From Hyposmocoma kahamanoa (lineage: Eukaryota > Arthropoda > Insecta > Lepidoptera > Cosmopterigidae), in contig NW_020654080.1 of assembly GCF_003589595.1 (NCBI RefSeq), forward strand, positions 8,318,527-8,382,526: a stretch of 64,000 nucleotides of DNA, in the 5' to 3' direction. A program made the translations under genes and the position numbers. Below the pieces are notes generated by a model. It saw only the letters and a program-made list of their open reading frames with translations, was not told the DNA's origin and did not search any database. Numbering within the stretch: the first letter of the stretch is position 1; the number at the start of each line of letters is the position of its first letter. Below, in pieces: positions 34,338-45,234 of the stretch.

Positions 34338-35218
34338 ACGTGTTAGTCCACAAAAATTAAGATGTTAATGCCAAATAGTAGACTGTCGTCTGTTCTACAT
34401 TTTACAAACATAAAATAAGTGATTGAAAACCTCCAGATAATAAAACATGGTAAAAACAGTTGACATAAACCCATTAGCCATTATGGATTTAAAAAAGTTT
34501 TGGCGCCATTTTCTCAAAACTATGATCATGTTGATTGACACATTATTGCTTAACAGCATCCAATTGATGCAGTCGTTTAGCACATTATTGTTATTATTAT
34601 TACAATGGTCATAAAGATTATCTTCAATGTTACCATTCATAACTGTTTTCGTGTTAAATCATAATCATAATGGATTACTTCCTAAATCGCTCAACCACCG
34701 CATGCAATATATGAAGTGAATAAACCCAATTTCTTAAAAACCTACGCCCTTATGTAATCATTGCACATACGATTAAAGTACTGTTACCACGGATAGTGAG
34801 TTACGATCGAGATTTTGCCGGCGGCTGCGTGCGCGCAACGGCGTCGGGCAAAATCTTGAACTCCATGATTTTAAGACATTGTAATGGAAGGCACCAAACG
34901 GTTGTTGTTGAAATTACGGTGCTTTAAATCTTGCGTTTTACAATGCTTGTTGGTTAGTTAATCTAAAGCAGGTTTGTTCAAACTGTGCTCCATGTAAAAA
35001 AAAATTAAAAATCGCGGATTATAGCTATTTTATGATAACTATAAAAAATGTTTATTGAACAGATATAACCTTATATTAACATGAATTTTAGTTGATAAAA
35101 CCATTAAAATGTGGTACCTATATCTATTAACTCAAGCTATTTTAGTTTTTGTATCTAATCAACAATGAGTAATATTACTTTATAAGTTTTTAATTGCTCC
35201 TGCAAGGGCCGTCGCTAT
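34338..35218. other. Unassigned DNA
   Basis: An 81-codon minus-strand frame over 34395-34640 owes its length partly to an AAC/AAT repeat. A CpG-rich patch lies at 34800-34860 (GCCGGCGGCTGCGTGCGCGC). No named repeat. Confidence 0.5.
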
Positions 35219-35333
35219 GTGTCTGTAGTTTCCTTCGAAATTGGAATGCAGTAATGCTCACATTATTTACTGGCGGCAGAAATAGTCATGGTTGGCAGTG
35301 CTTCCCCAGACGAATTCTTTCATAAGGAGCTCT
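35219..35333 (-). repeat. Repeat A, partial (copy 18)
   Basis: GTCTGTAGTTTCC joined to AATGCAGTAATGCTCACATT and ACTGGCGGCAGAAATAG, ending GGAGCTCTACC; internal deletion. Confidence 0.85.
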
Positions 35334-35454
35334 ACCATTTCAAATTGTTTCAATAAAATATATTAACATCTAAAAGTTATTTAGTTTAATTTAACATATG
35401 TGCTTTTCCACGTCCTATGAAAGAAGTCTCTCCGCATGACGTACATTCCTTTCC

Positions 35455-35579
35455 TGTAGCACGACCGGGCGCGACTTGCGCGAGAGCGACATAAAGTGCG
35501 AGACACTGCTATTCTCGCATAGAGATATCGTCATTATGTCGCTTTCGCGCAAATCGCGTTTTGTCGCGCTGGTCCTACA
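35455..35579. mobile_element. Small GC-rich MITE J
   Basis: Imperfect terminal inverted repeats of about 45 bp: left TGTAGCACGACCGGGCGCGA and right (complement) TGTAGGACCAGCGCGACAAA, both reaching a GCGACATAA block. A clear target duplication is not visible. Total 125 bp, noncoding. Superfamily undetermined. Confidence 0.75.
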
Positions 35580-36283
35580 AGTCCACAATTGGTAAATTTA
35601 CCTTGCTCCGCTTGGCAAATTCTTTCACTACGACGGCAAGCTTTATAGTGCATGCCATCGATACGATAAGAAGAAGAATGTGATGGAAGAAACCTCTTGC
35701 AATATAAATGTTTTTTGACTGAATTAATATTATTGTAACATCAACAGAAACAAATATAGGCAACAGGGCAAATTTTCGTCGCAGTCGAGAAAAGCTGAAT
35801 TATCATGTTAGTTTTTGTGAACAAAGAAACATGATCGAATATTTTTACAACCGATCGTGATCAAAAATACGTTTTATGTCCTTCCTTGCGTGGATTGTCT
35901 CAGTTACATGAATCTTGAATTTTTGTGCCGATGTTGCGTGACGAGTTTATTTTTGCATTTCTTTCTTTTATATTTATCCCAGAAATTTGTGAAGGTAAAA
36001 AATTCCTTTCGACCTGCGTCTCCATATTTCATTTTTAATTTGTATTATAGCTGAATCTTAAATATTTTATGGCTTGGAAATGCTAATAAACTGTCTGGTT
36101 GTAAAGACCGTTAGTATTAGAATATAATGCCATGGATTTTTCAAAAGCAGCCTACGCTTGTTTTGATTTTACGGAATTAATGAGTTTGATAGTATAACTG
36201 TTTTATAGGTGTGACAAAAACGTGCTGTCATAGGAAATTAAAATGTTATTATTAGATATTGATACTTCAACCCGGTTGAACTC
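35580..36283. other. Unassigned DNA
   Basis: Open frames of 62-65 codons without recognisable content. Confidence 0.5.
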
Positions 36284-36654
36284 TTAAGGCCGGCGCAGAC
36301 TGACGTCGCGGCACGGCACGGCATGCCGCGGCATGTCGAAGGGCGTCGCGCCATGCCGAAGCGCGTTGCGGCATGCCGCGGCATATTCGCTGCGCGCCAT
36401 TCGCCGAAATCGCCGCCGCACTAGTTTCAAACCTTATTTCAATTAGTTTAATTGTCATAATTCTGTGACCGACGTGACTTGCGGGACGTCTGTGGAATGA
36501 AACGGCATGCCACGACGTGTCGCGGTATAATTCTATCGAAATAAAGTAATATGAATTCTAACCTCGATGAAATAAGGATAAAAATAACTTGATCAAAAAT
36601 AAAATCCTTTGCCGTGCCGTGCCATGCCGCGACGTCACTCTGCGCCGGCCTTAA
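36284..36654. mobile_element. GC-rich MITE H with TTAA at both ends
   Basis: Left end TTAAGGCCGGCGCAGACTGA then CGTCGCGGCACGGCACGGCA; right end in complement TTAAGGCCGGCGCAGAGTGA then CGTCGCGGCATGGCACGGCA. The inverted repeats extend ~45 bp. TTAA at both borders fits a piggyBac-type target, though a shorter TTA/TAA (Harbinger-type) target is also possible. The interior has repeated GGCATGCCG motifs near each end and AT-rich sequence in the middle. A 63-codon minus-strand frame is incidental. Confidence 0.85.
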
Positions 36655-36959
36655 CCAGACACTGTTGCCTCAACGTGGCTACCTCTCTAACTAGCTAACT
36701 GAGATAGGGATCGAGTAAGCAGATGTCACGAATTTCTATGTGCTTGTTGCGTATCTTGTTACTGTGTTGAAGCGGTTTTTTTGCCGTAGCACCATCAGTG
36801 AGAACTTTGGAAGTATCTTATCGGTCGTGTTTGAAGTACTGCTGCCACCTTTGACATGGCTCTGCTACGTACCAACTGGCCACCTAGAATTTAATAGACA
36901 AGCGTGACAAGAGGCTTATAGGTGACTCGGAATTAGTAGAGGCGAAGCTGCACAGCCTT
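36655..36959. other. Unassigned DNA
   Basis: GAAGTACTGCTGCCACCTTT near 36833 resembles a few bases of repeat A; otherwise nothing. Confidence 0.4.
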
Positions 36960-37280
36960 GAACACCGCCGTAAAGTTGCCTGCTTATCGGTATTCTGCAG
37001 GATTATATCACGGAGAGTGTTACTAGAAGTAGGCTTGGGTTCCACCCCTATGATGTGGATATTCCAAAATTCGCACGAAGCGTTACGCTTCCACATATAA
37101 GGCGAACGTTTATGGAGTGGAATTTCCTGCCTGCAGACTTGTTGTCTGAATGTTATAACTTGGATTTTTCCATGGCGAGAGTGTATGAACAGGTGTGCAT
37201 GCTCCATCGTCGACTTCATCGTCACTTTCCATCAGGTGAGATGGAGGTCAAATGCGCACTTACAATTTTATTAAAAAAAA
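36960..37280 (+). mobile_element. Jockey-like LINE ORF2 C-terminus and 3' end (family E, copy 4)
   Basis: Reads FARSVTLPHIRRTFMEWNFL, PADLLSECYNLDF, then a frame with HRRLHRHFPSG. The 3' end CATCAGGTGAGATGGAGGTC is followed by AAATGCGCACTTACA and an A run. W-N-LPADL-CYNLDF corresponds to the LPADLFPERYNLDF of the copy at 14205. 5'-truncated; the open frames on each strand are remnants, not genes. Confidence 0.78.
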
Positions 37281-37424
37281 ACTCAGTCAGATACTTTTAC
37301 AGCTACCAGAAGACAGATATGTCGCTATATTAATTGCAATAGTTTATTTTTATTGAATATCGTCATGTTTGTACTATGTGATATTCATCTATTTTTGTGA
37401 AAATACTTACTCCTCTTTGTTATT

Positions 37425-37565
37425 ATTGTCAACCATCGTGGGCTCGGATCTGCGCTAGCTGGTCCAATGCGTGTTGGGAACTTCACACTTTTTGCAAGTG
37501 TTGTGATGATTCTTCGCCGTGTAGGTTACATTATGATGTTCCCTTTCATCGTTCGCGAGAGGTAT
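37425..37565 (-). mobile_element. SINE S4, partial
   Basis: CTCGGATCTGCGCTAGC, CTGGTCCAATGCGTGTTGGG, ACTTCACACTTTTTGCAAGTG and TTACATTATGATGTTCCCTT match the tail-side half of S4. The tRNA-like head is missing. Confidence 0.65.
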
Positions 37566-37603
37566 TGTTACTATGGCTGGTATTTGTAAAATCCAACTAT
37601 GAC

Positions 37604-37723
37604 AACTTTGTCTAAGTTTAAGCAAGAAATTAAAACGTAAAATGAAAGTTTAATTTAAAACCTTGAAATTAAATCGTAAACTCAAATTTTAATTTGAAAC
37701 CTTGCTTAAACTTTAACAAAGTT
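37604..37723. repeat. Inverted-repeat element, ~23-bp arms
   Basis: AACTTTGTCTAAGTTTAAGC (then AAG) at the left faces CTTGCTTAAACTTTAACAAA (then GTT) at the right. About 120 bp, AT-rich, noncoding. It resembles a very small MITE; no clear target duplication. Confidence 0.65.
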
Positions 37724-38952
37724 CGTTTTTTAAATACGAAAAACATGCTCGCCATTTTTGCCCTCTCTTATAAGTCTCAGTCTAAGTCTTAGTTAATGTT
37801 AAAATTCGTTATGTAAATAGCCTGAATTCACAAATGTACACTGATCTCATAGGTACAGCTTGTTGTGTGTGTATTTTAAGACATTGCATTTCTATAAGTA
37901 TTGTGAAACAAAAACTTCATACTAAACTTTATAATACAGCTTATACGTACTTGGATGATAAAAATCCACGGTAGTGTAAGTAGTATTCATTTAGTTCTTA
38001 CAGGTTATCTTAATCTTTGTAACACATTTGAAAGAAGTATTCTTAATGATAAATGTATACAAATATTTATTCACAAAGAGCAACCCCTTGAGTTTTGTTA
38101 CTTATTCACCTCAGGGGTATCTGCCTTACGAATGAGTAGTAGAGTGTAATCTATGTGACGAGTTCAAGTTAAATTTGCTTACCAATGAAATAAAGGTTAT
38201 TTGTGTTTGTAAATTATGTAATTACAAATCATCAAATTCATTGTCGACTATCAATATAGATAGGATTTCACGTGTCCATTACGTGTTATCCGATCCAGTA
38301 TAACTTTTGACAAAATTTACTACACAATATCACTCGCTTTCAAAGACATGTCGTTTAGCCTCTTTTACCTTTCAACGGAGAAAAAAATGGCGTTTTACAT
38401 TATACATTATGTAATAAAACAGATGTGAGTCCAATTTGAAAAGACTATTTGGAAAGAAGATGTAGCAATTATTCGTCGATTTATCTTTGTGACGTTAGCA
38501 AACCTATTGAGAATTAAACAAGGTAAACTACGCAATGAATCGAATACAAGCTATCAAAGAAAGCAAAAGCAGCCCAGCTATTGAAAAGTAAAAACGGATT
38601 ACACAACTAAAATAGGCAGTTGAAACTAAAACTTATAATTACCGCCCACCTATTTGCTTAATAGAAAGACGGCCGCCAGCATTCGATAAAGACTATGGAT
38701 ATATAATATAAGCCATTTAATATGTGGGCAGATACTTTATAATGGGTTTGTAATAGAGCTGGAGATACTGCTGACTTGTACGGATCTTGGTCTAGATCTA
38801 GTAAGTGATGTATTTTGTTTTTGATTACGTATGTAGCTCAGTTTATCAAACAGGAAATCTCATATAAATAGGAGTTCGTTTTCTAAATTTTGTTATGCGC
38901 AGTCAATTATAATTTTATCGTTAATAACTTCTCCTATTCCTATAGGAGTTAA
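37724..38952. other. Unassigned DNA
   Basis: AT-rich, nothing recognised. TCTTACAGGTTATC near 37995 looks acceptor-like but leads into no recognisable exon. Confidence 0.5.
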
Positions 38953-38988
38953 GTAGCAGTAGAGCTTCTTGTAAGAGAGTTCGTCCGA
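38953..38988 (+). repeat. Repeat A, first ~35 bp only (copy 19)
   Basis: GTAGCAGTAGAGCTTCTTGT then AAGAGAGTTCGTCC, then unrelated sequence. Confidence 0.75.
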
Positions 38989-39028
38989 TCGTTTCGTCGT
39001 TCGATTTTGTCTTTACTACATATTTAAG

Positions 39029-39215
39029 AATGTGCTAAATTATATTGTGAATAAGATACGAAGCTTAGCATTAAGTAAAATTATATGTGACGACGAAGAG
39101 GTATATACGCTTCGTTTCTTTTAAAAAAAACTGTAAATTACAAGTTTTAGCTCATAAATACCTACCTAAGAATGAATTAATGAGGTATATCACTTGAAAG
39201 TATTATTACATTTTT
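39029..39215 (+). repeat. Duplicated ~200-bp segment (right partner)
   Basis: Counterpart of 30269-30467; see there. It also abuts a sense-oriented repeat A at the same junction. Confidence 0.85.
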
Positions 39216-39446
39216 GGTAGCATTAGACCTAGTTTGTCCAGGAAAGTACTGCCATTTAATCTATTTCTGCCGCAAAGCAGTAACTGAGCTGATGAAAGTA
39301 CAGGCAGATGGGACTTGTCAACTTATGTCTCAGAGTAACGGGCGTGGTGGCAGTGCAGAGTAGCCTTGGAACCGTTGTGGACAGCCGTGTCGTTTACCAC
39401 CAGGCGCACGACTTGTTGGTCCCGCCATTTGGTATCATAAAAAAAG
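39216..39446 (+). repeat. Repeat A, two internal deletions (copy 20)
   Basis: GGTAGCATTAGACCTAGTTTG, TGGGACTTGTCAACTTATGT, ending CCATTTGGTATCATAAAAAAA. Most of the long-stem 5' strand and the GGGTAAGGGTGCTGG block are missing. Confidence 0.88.
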
Positions 39447-39584
39447 GTCTTCAATACGCAGGTTTCAACACGGTATTTTCCTTTATCGTTTTAAAGGTCA
39501 ATTAAAATACTATAGCTATTTGATTTGCGGTATTTGTTTCAATCTTAACGTCTATATCTAAATTGTCGTATTTTTTTGTAAAAT

Positions 39585-39847
39585 CCATTGACTTATAATT
39601 ATATGGACGTCGGGTCCGCGCTAAAAAGTGTCCGAACTTATAGGGCGTTAAAATCGTATACAGAGCGTAATTCACGCTTTTTTTTTCGATGCAAGCAAAA
39701 TTAGACAGTACTGCGTACAATTTAAATTCAACGTTTTAGCTTTTTCATATTCCTTTACATGTCACTACGTTTAAATAGGTTGACTTGGGACATTTTTTTC
39801 GTGGTTTTTGTATTAGACCCGTCGTCCATTTATTTGTAAGTCAATGG
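39585..39847. mobile_element. MITE family G (copy 1)
   Basis: 263 bp with ~32-bp terminal inverted repeats: left CCATTGACTTATAATTATAT then GGACGTCGGGTC; right (complement) CCATTGACTTACAAATAAAT then GGACGACGGGTC. TAAAAT flanks both ends (39579-39584 and 39848-39853), a likely 6-bp target duplication. Minus-strand frames crossing it are incidental. Confidence 0.88.
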
Positions 39848-40627
39848 TAAAATCGGTTATTTTCTTTAGAAACCTTTATAACAACCTATTCGATAACAGA
39901 AGTACTGATATCAAATATGAAGGTCAATTGTAAATACAAATAAGATAAAAAAGAAATTGCCCAAAGTTGCGTAGTAAGCATGGTAACCGTTGTGAAACGA
40001 GAGCGAGCGTGGTTGAGCTCGACTTTTTGTGGTTTACCAACACTATACAGGAGATACGGAGACTTTACCACCTCATTTTAGTGCATAATTTGATTAAAAC
40101 TAGATGCATTACAAATATTTGTAATTATGCAATGTAGCACTCTGCAAGGTGTCTCACGGCAATGGAACACGGAGGAAAAGTAATTTAAATATTGTATATA
40201 AGATGTTTTGTATCATTGAGACCTTATTTTACTTCAAAGCCAAGTAACACGACATTCAAAGATTTTTATAAAGTTGATTGCCTCATCTGGGCATTGAAAC
40301 GAACAAATGTGAAAAAAAACCCTGTATTTTATGATGCCAATCGAAAGGGTGAGTTTATGAGTAACATAGCGTCTTAAAGGAACGACCTGTATACGTTTGT
40401 TTTGCAATCAACTATTTTCTTATACCGTGTCTTTTTTGGTCAAGCGCGTAGATTATCAAACATCAGAATAGGCAGAATAAATATACCTAAACATCGAAGT
40501 AGTAATGCAAATTAGAGAGGATAATACTTCCCTCTGAAACACCGGAATTATCATATTGAATTTTTTCCTTTATTTTTGAGTTTCATATGATTTTATTATT
40601 GTAAATAAAAATATCACGTAAAAACAT
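39848..40627. other. Unassigned DNA
   Basis: Frames of 61 codons on both strands, none recognisable. Confidence 0.5.
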
Positions 40628-40822
40628 TTATAGATTTCTCGCAGATAGCATTATGGCAAAAAGTCGTTAAAAACAAAAAATAAGGATTTACAACAAGCAT
40701 ATAGAAAATTTCGTGAGGTCTGATCTATCGTTCCGTAGCTAAGTTGGGAGAGAGAAGGCGATGGATCAAATCGAAATTTTTTTCTTAATGATCCATCTTT
40801 GTAATAATAATTATAATAAACT
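40628..40822 (+). mobile_element. tRNA-derived SINE, family S2, B box deleted
   Basis: Leader TAGATTTCTCGCAGATAGCA, GTCGTTAAAAACAAAAAATA, head CCGTAGCTAAGTTGGGAGAG (good A box), then directly GATCAAATCGAAATTTT and the tail GATCCATCTTTGTAATAATA. Confidence 0.8.
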
Positions 40823-41628
40823 AATATAATAATTACAATCGTGGTGGTCACCTTATAAGATATCACTATTTTGTTTTCTATATTGCCATTTATTTTATTA
40901 TTTTTAATAATTGCGGGATATTAGAGAGAGGTATGAACTATTATACGTGTATTATTTGTAGTTTAGCTAAACATGTTTTATCTGTACCCAACTCTGGTAA
41001 TTATTGTCCTTCATATTATAATATTTTGTTTCTTTTTTGTTTCAGGTAAGGCCTCAAAGATTGTCAAGTGTTTCATAAAAGTGTCTCCAATTGCATTAAG
41101 CGAAATAATAAATACGCGGACGCTCATTTCGATTATTATTTAATTTTTTAAATTTAATATTGGCATTTCAACTACAGTACCTGAAGTTATAAATTATAAA
41201 TAGTGTTTGAAGAGCATACAATTAGTATATAGTGTAATGAAATTGACAATAGTTCAAATTACCGGATATATAGTGTTATAATTCTACATAGTTCCCGAAA
41301 AACCATCTTAACAATTACGTAAATAACTGCAGATACATACTTATGAAATTCAATGTATTTGGAATATAACATTATGTTTTCAGAATAAGATGATGTGCTA
41401 AAATAATGATGCTAAGTCAATCAGGCTCATTAGTTTCAATTTACATTGCTTCGGAATGGAATGGAAGGGAATTTTTGGTAGCGAAATGTATACAATAGTG
41501 AACTCTATGTCAGTAGTAACGTCCAAATTCGATACAGTAGCTGCGAAGATTCCAGAGAAGACGGAATGTGTTATTTCGCGTGTATCTAGTTTGTACGTTA
41601 CACAACAGAAAGTTTATCATCACCGCAT
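40823..41628. other. Unassigned DNA
   Basis: Nothing recognised; a 62-codon frame at 41456 lacks features. Confidence 0.5.
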
Positions 41629-41663
41629 ACCAACAGGCGCATGAGTTGTTCATCCCGTCATAA
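41629..41663 (+). repeat. Repeat A, sense-3' fragment (copy 21)
   Basis: ACCAACAGGCGCATGAGTTG then TTCATCCCGTCATAAG. It faces the reverse-oriented copy that starts 40 bp further on. Confidence 0.7.
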
Positions 41664-41702
41664 GTGGAAGATTGTGGTAGTTAAATTTCTTTTTTTTAAA
41701 AG

Positions 41703-41986
41703 AAATCAGGTGACGGGACGGACAAGTCGTGCACCTGGTGGTAAGCGACATGCCTATCCATGACAGGTGCAGTGCCACTCAGAGCATTAAATCGCAATGA
41801 TCTGAGGGGCATTGCCACTGCGCACGTTACACTGAGTTGACAAGTCCCATGTGACGGTAATTTCGTCAACACTCCTACCCTTCAAATCCGACATGCAGTA
41901 ATGCTCACATTATAGCTTGGCAGCAGAAGTAATGTGGCAATACTTCCAAGGACGAGCTCTTTCATAAGGAGCTCTACTGCTATTTA
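41703..41986 (-). repeat. Repeat A (copy 22)
   Basis: Near full length in reverse, from AAATCAGGTGACGGGACGG to AAGGAGCTCTACTGCTATTT. Confidence 0.92.
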
Positions 41987-42265
41987 AGTGTATGTAATAG
42001 TATGTATGTATATAATTCTCATTAATCATTGGTAACAGGACCTATTCTTGCAAATACATTCCACAGTCGAGATGCAAACCCACTGAATGTTATCATGCTC
42101 TGTTTCCTTACTAGGCTAAGAGAAACAATAGCTAATTATTTACATGCGTACGAGCCGGCTCCATACATTTTGATCTCTGTAGACTGTTGTAGTTTATATC
42201 ATTATTAACTAATCGGAATTATGGGAACATCGAAGTTGCGGTCATAAATTTTAATTTGTTTTCTG

Positions 42266-42602
42266 AGACGTAGTTAAGCAAAAAGGACCCAATCCACAAA
42301 ATTATCAAAAAATGAGTTATATGTACCAAACGGTTCCTAAAGTCTAACCTTTTAAATCAGCAAAAAAATATAAACATAAATAAATATCTCTGGAGTTACG
42401 TGACATTTTTTTTCGTTATTTGTTGTTTCATATTATTGTGTGTGCTTGTGGAAAGTCAATAAACGTATTTTATCTATCTATCTATCCACATTATAAGTTT
42501 TGAAAATAAAAGAAGAGTGAGAATCACTTTTTAACTTCAAACTGCCATATCTCGACAGTGACTGGATGTGCATTGGATCCATCTTGTTTAACTACGTCCA
42601 AT
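42266..42602. mobile_element. MITE family F (copy 2) carrying an insertion
   Basis: Left GACGTAGTTAAGCAAAAAGG (the outer ATTG is lost); right CATTGGATCC then TTAACTACGTCCAAT. Inside, GTTACGTGACATT is split from ATAAGTTTTGAAAATAAA by an 80-bp insert; those blocks are adjacent in copies 1 and 3. Confidence 0.88.
42408..42487 (+). mobile_element. 80-bp retroposon insert ending in (TATC)n
   Basis: Flanked by ACATT on both sides (42403-42407 and 42488-42492). It contains GTGTGCTTGTGGAAAGTCAA then TAAACG, and ends TATCTATCTATCTATCC. The short simple tail and target duplication suggest a 5'-truncated non-LTR retrocopy. Confidence 0.75.
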
Positions 42603-43371
42603 TGAAAATTAGAAAGAAGAAGTATTAAGAAGAATAGTAATTCATTTTTGAAAAATAGTGACAGACGTAACATCAAATGAGAAATAAAAATAAAACGGCT
42701 GTTCTTCACATAGTCACAAATTCATTTAAGGGCAAAGTATACGCTTCTTAAACAAGGTTCTGGTTGATATTTGAAATTCCCGAAGTGTACAACTGTAGTG
42801 TAACATAAACTTTACATTAAAGGTTATTTATATTGTTTCTGCGTACTTGGATGACGAAAACCCGTGGTAGTTACCCGTTTAGTGAGTTTCTTGCTCTTTC
42901 TTCTGAGGGGAATCTGCCTAACGAATGATCAGTAGAGGTTAATCAAACTGAGGATTTCAAGCTTAATTTGTTTACCTATGAAATGAAGATTATAAGAGTT
43001 AGAATTTGAACAATACTGTTCGGTGTTTTGAGAATTGAATTTCGCGTAGGAAAAGCTAGATTCAAGTATAAATGACAAGTAGACTAGTAGAGTAGAATGA
43101 AAAGTACTTTGAACAAATCAAATCATATAATTCAAATAATAGGTAAGGCAATTGACGAAGCCTAATGATGTTCTTTAGGTTGTAAATCTATTTCACATGT
43201 AATTTGTATGTATAATTTGTATTTATATGAAATAAAGAGCATTATTCTTTAAAATGAATTAATGTAATGTAAATGCATGACGCATGACGCATGCAATATA
43301 TTGTTTATTTTGTCAACAATTTTGAATGACGTGAACACTGACTTGGAATGTAATATAGCGTAATTGATGTC
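42603..43371. other. Unassigned DNA
   Basis: Nothing recognised. Confidence 0.5.
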
Positions 43372-43600
43372 ATCTTCTCCTGCCTGCCTTGGGGTCGGTC
43401 CTTCTGATCATTCTTCTCCAAGACGATCTGTCCTGGGTAGTACAGACTACCCAGGATATAGAACTAAGTTAAGTTAAGACCACAGGGTGTTAATTGTTGC
43501 TCTCGCAGATCTTTATTAACCAAGGATATCCATGTGAGGCGGGGTCTACCACGTCCCTAGGGTTGGTTACTCATGTCAAGGACTTTCCTTGTCATGTGAT
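43372..43600 (-). mobile_element. LINE-like coding relic, minus strand
   Basis: The minus strand from 43544 to a stop at 43464 reads PRLTWISLVNKDLREQ and then QLTPCGLNLT. (D/R)-PRLTW-LVNKDLRE resembles the C-terminal part of some insect non-LTR ORF2 proteins. The plus-strand CTTCTCCTGCCTGCCTTGGG is a familiar edge of such repeats. A 10-bp stem (TCCTGGGTAG/CTACCCAGGA, 43431-43456) interrupts it. Family assignment is tentative. Confidence 0.6.
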
Positions 43601-44449
43601 GAGGCGGTCATAACATGTCCGTATCACGTAAGTATTTATCAGTATTTATCAACCTTTCCATAGTATCATAGTTATACAATATACTTAATGTACACTCTGC
43701 TCACCGGTGCGGTGCAGCAAGCGAATGGTAGAGGGTGAGGACTGAAAAACAGCAATGCTGAGTCCTTAACCACTTTACACTTTTTGTCCACATTGCATAC
43801 TCTTATTTCGTATTGGGCTGATCTTGTTATTACAATTTTATGTGTTTTGTGGAGAAATAAATGCCTTTTTATTTTTTTTATTTTAGTATTTATAAGTAAT
43901 ATAGCGCAATTAATGTAATATTCGTTTTGTTATGAATGTTGAATGATATAACATTTATAATAAAAGATAAGTGAAACATAAAGTTGACATAAAAAAACTG
44001 AATCAACTTTCCTAACTCTCTAAGTCCTAAAAATAAATTCAATTGTAATTTGTGTCTGTATGATTATGATCTTTCGTCACGCTACTTTATTTCAAGGTTC
44101 ATATAGTAATTTTTGTTGGTAATAGTTTATTTCATTTTGTATACGCTTTAAGTATAAATGTTGCATTGCTGAATTTGAGGCATAAAGATGTTTGCTCAAT
44201 GTAATCAGAATGTACGGGCGTATGAAACCAATTATATGAAAGGATTCTCCGGATCGAATCACGAAGTAAACTTTATTTACTTCATTAAATTGGAGACAGA
44301 AAGGATTACAACACAGGATATAGGAACTTACTAGGACATACGAAATCACTCCACGTTGAGTTTAAAAGAGTGTTTCATAATAGTATGTATCTGTCTATAT
44401 AAATTTTGTTTATAGTGACCCTTCCTATTAACATCTTGGTTACGCGGTA
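43601..44449. other. Unassigned DNA
   Basis: AT-rich; an 85-codon minus-strand frame (44092-44349) lacks features. Confidence 0.45.
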
Positions 44450-44960
44450 ACGGAATTTTATAAACTGCGCGAGCAATCCCACTCAGGGACCATCTAAGTC
44501 AGGTCCCAACCCCAGATCAGCCCGTTTGTACGGATTTCATCCGGTTCTCTGAAAGCTAGTGCCTTAAATGAGGCGCCCCAGGTGCACGTACAGTACCCTC
44601 CCTGTTTTCCAGATGGGTACCGGAGCTGTAGGTACGCTCACTTCCCGTTGCGTTTTGCGCAACTAACGGTTGCCACCGCTGAGCCGTCGACTATTAAGTC
44701 GAAATATGTCAAAATAGTGAAACATTAAACGGTGTAGTGAAAAAAACCATAACCTGTTTTCGGACAAGTAAAACAAAATTTCATTCAATAAAAATCTAAA
44801 GGTTTGCGGACAAACAAAATTCTGTAAATCATGTTTCTAGCTTGTGACAGGTAACCCCGTCAAAGCGTATCCTTGGCGGGGGGTTCGGCCGGGACACTCG
44901 ACGTACTCTAGTCTTATCGAGGAGCTCCCCGAAACTCCCTATCTCTCGGGTCGTTAAATA
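44450..44960. other. Two GC-rich islands of unknown origin
   Basis: 44450-44700 (GAGGCGCCCCAGGTGCACGT, GGTTGCCACCGCTGAGCCGT) and 44845-44960 (CCTTGGCGGGGGGTTCGGCC, TCGAGGAGCTCCCCGAAACT) differ sharply in composition from their surroundings. No long frame. They could be pieces of one retroelement 5' region interrupted by AT-rich DNA, or a host regulatory or exonic relic. Confidence 0.5.
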
Positions 44961-45000
44961 GGACAAGTGTTACATAACATACTAGATAGTTAGTTTTAAA

Positions 45001-45210
45001 AGCAGTAGAGCTCCAGGTGAAAGAGTTCAACCAGGGAAGCACTGCCACCTTACCCATTTCTGCCGTCAAGCAGTAATGTCAGCATTGCTGTGTTCCGGTT
45101 TTGAAGGGTAAGGGTGCTGGTGAAATTACAGGCACATGGGACTTGTCAACTTATATCTCAGGGTGACAGTGACAGGCGCAGTGGCAGCGCATCTCATATC
45201 TTTGTGACTG
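45001..45210 (+). repeat. Repeat A, 3'-truncated (copy 23)
   Basis: From AGCAGTAGAGCTCCAGGTGA through GGCACATGGGACTTGTCAAC to CATCTCATATCTTTGTGACTG, where it breaks off into sequence leading to a LINE end. Confidence 0.9.
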
Positions 45211-45234
45211 TGTCGAAGAAACGATAAAGGAATA

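Noticed and set aside
34395..34640. 81-codon minus-strand frame starting with ATG
   Set aside because: Length owed partly to an AAC/AAT microsatellite coding N residues; no family resemblance.
37985..38010. Splice acceptor TCTTACAG at about 37997 opening an exon
   Set aside because: No open frame with recognisable content follows and no matching donor was found.
42407..42408. CRISPR-like or tandem-repeat array in the 42-kb region
   Set aside because: The TATCTATC run is only four units and is the tail of a short insert; no regularly spaced repeats exist anywhere in the window.
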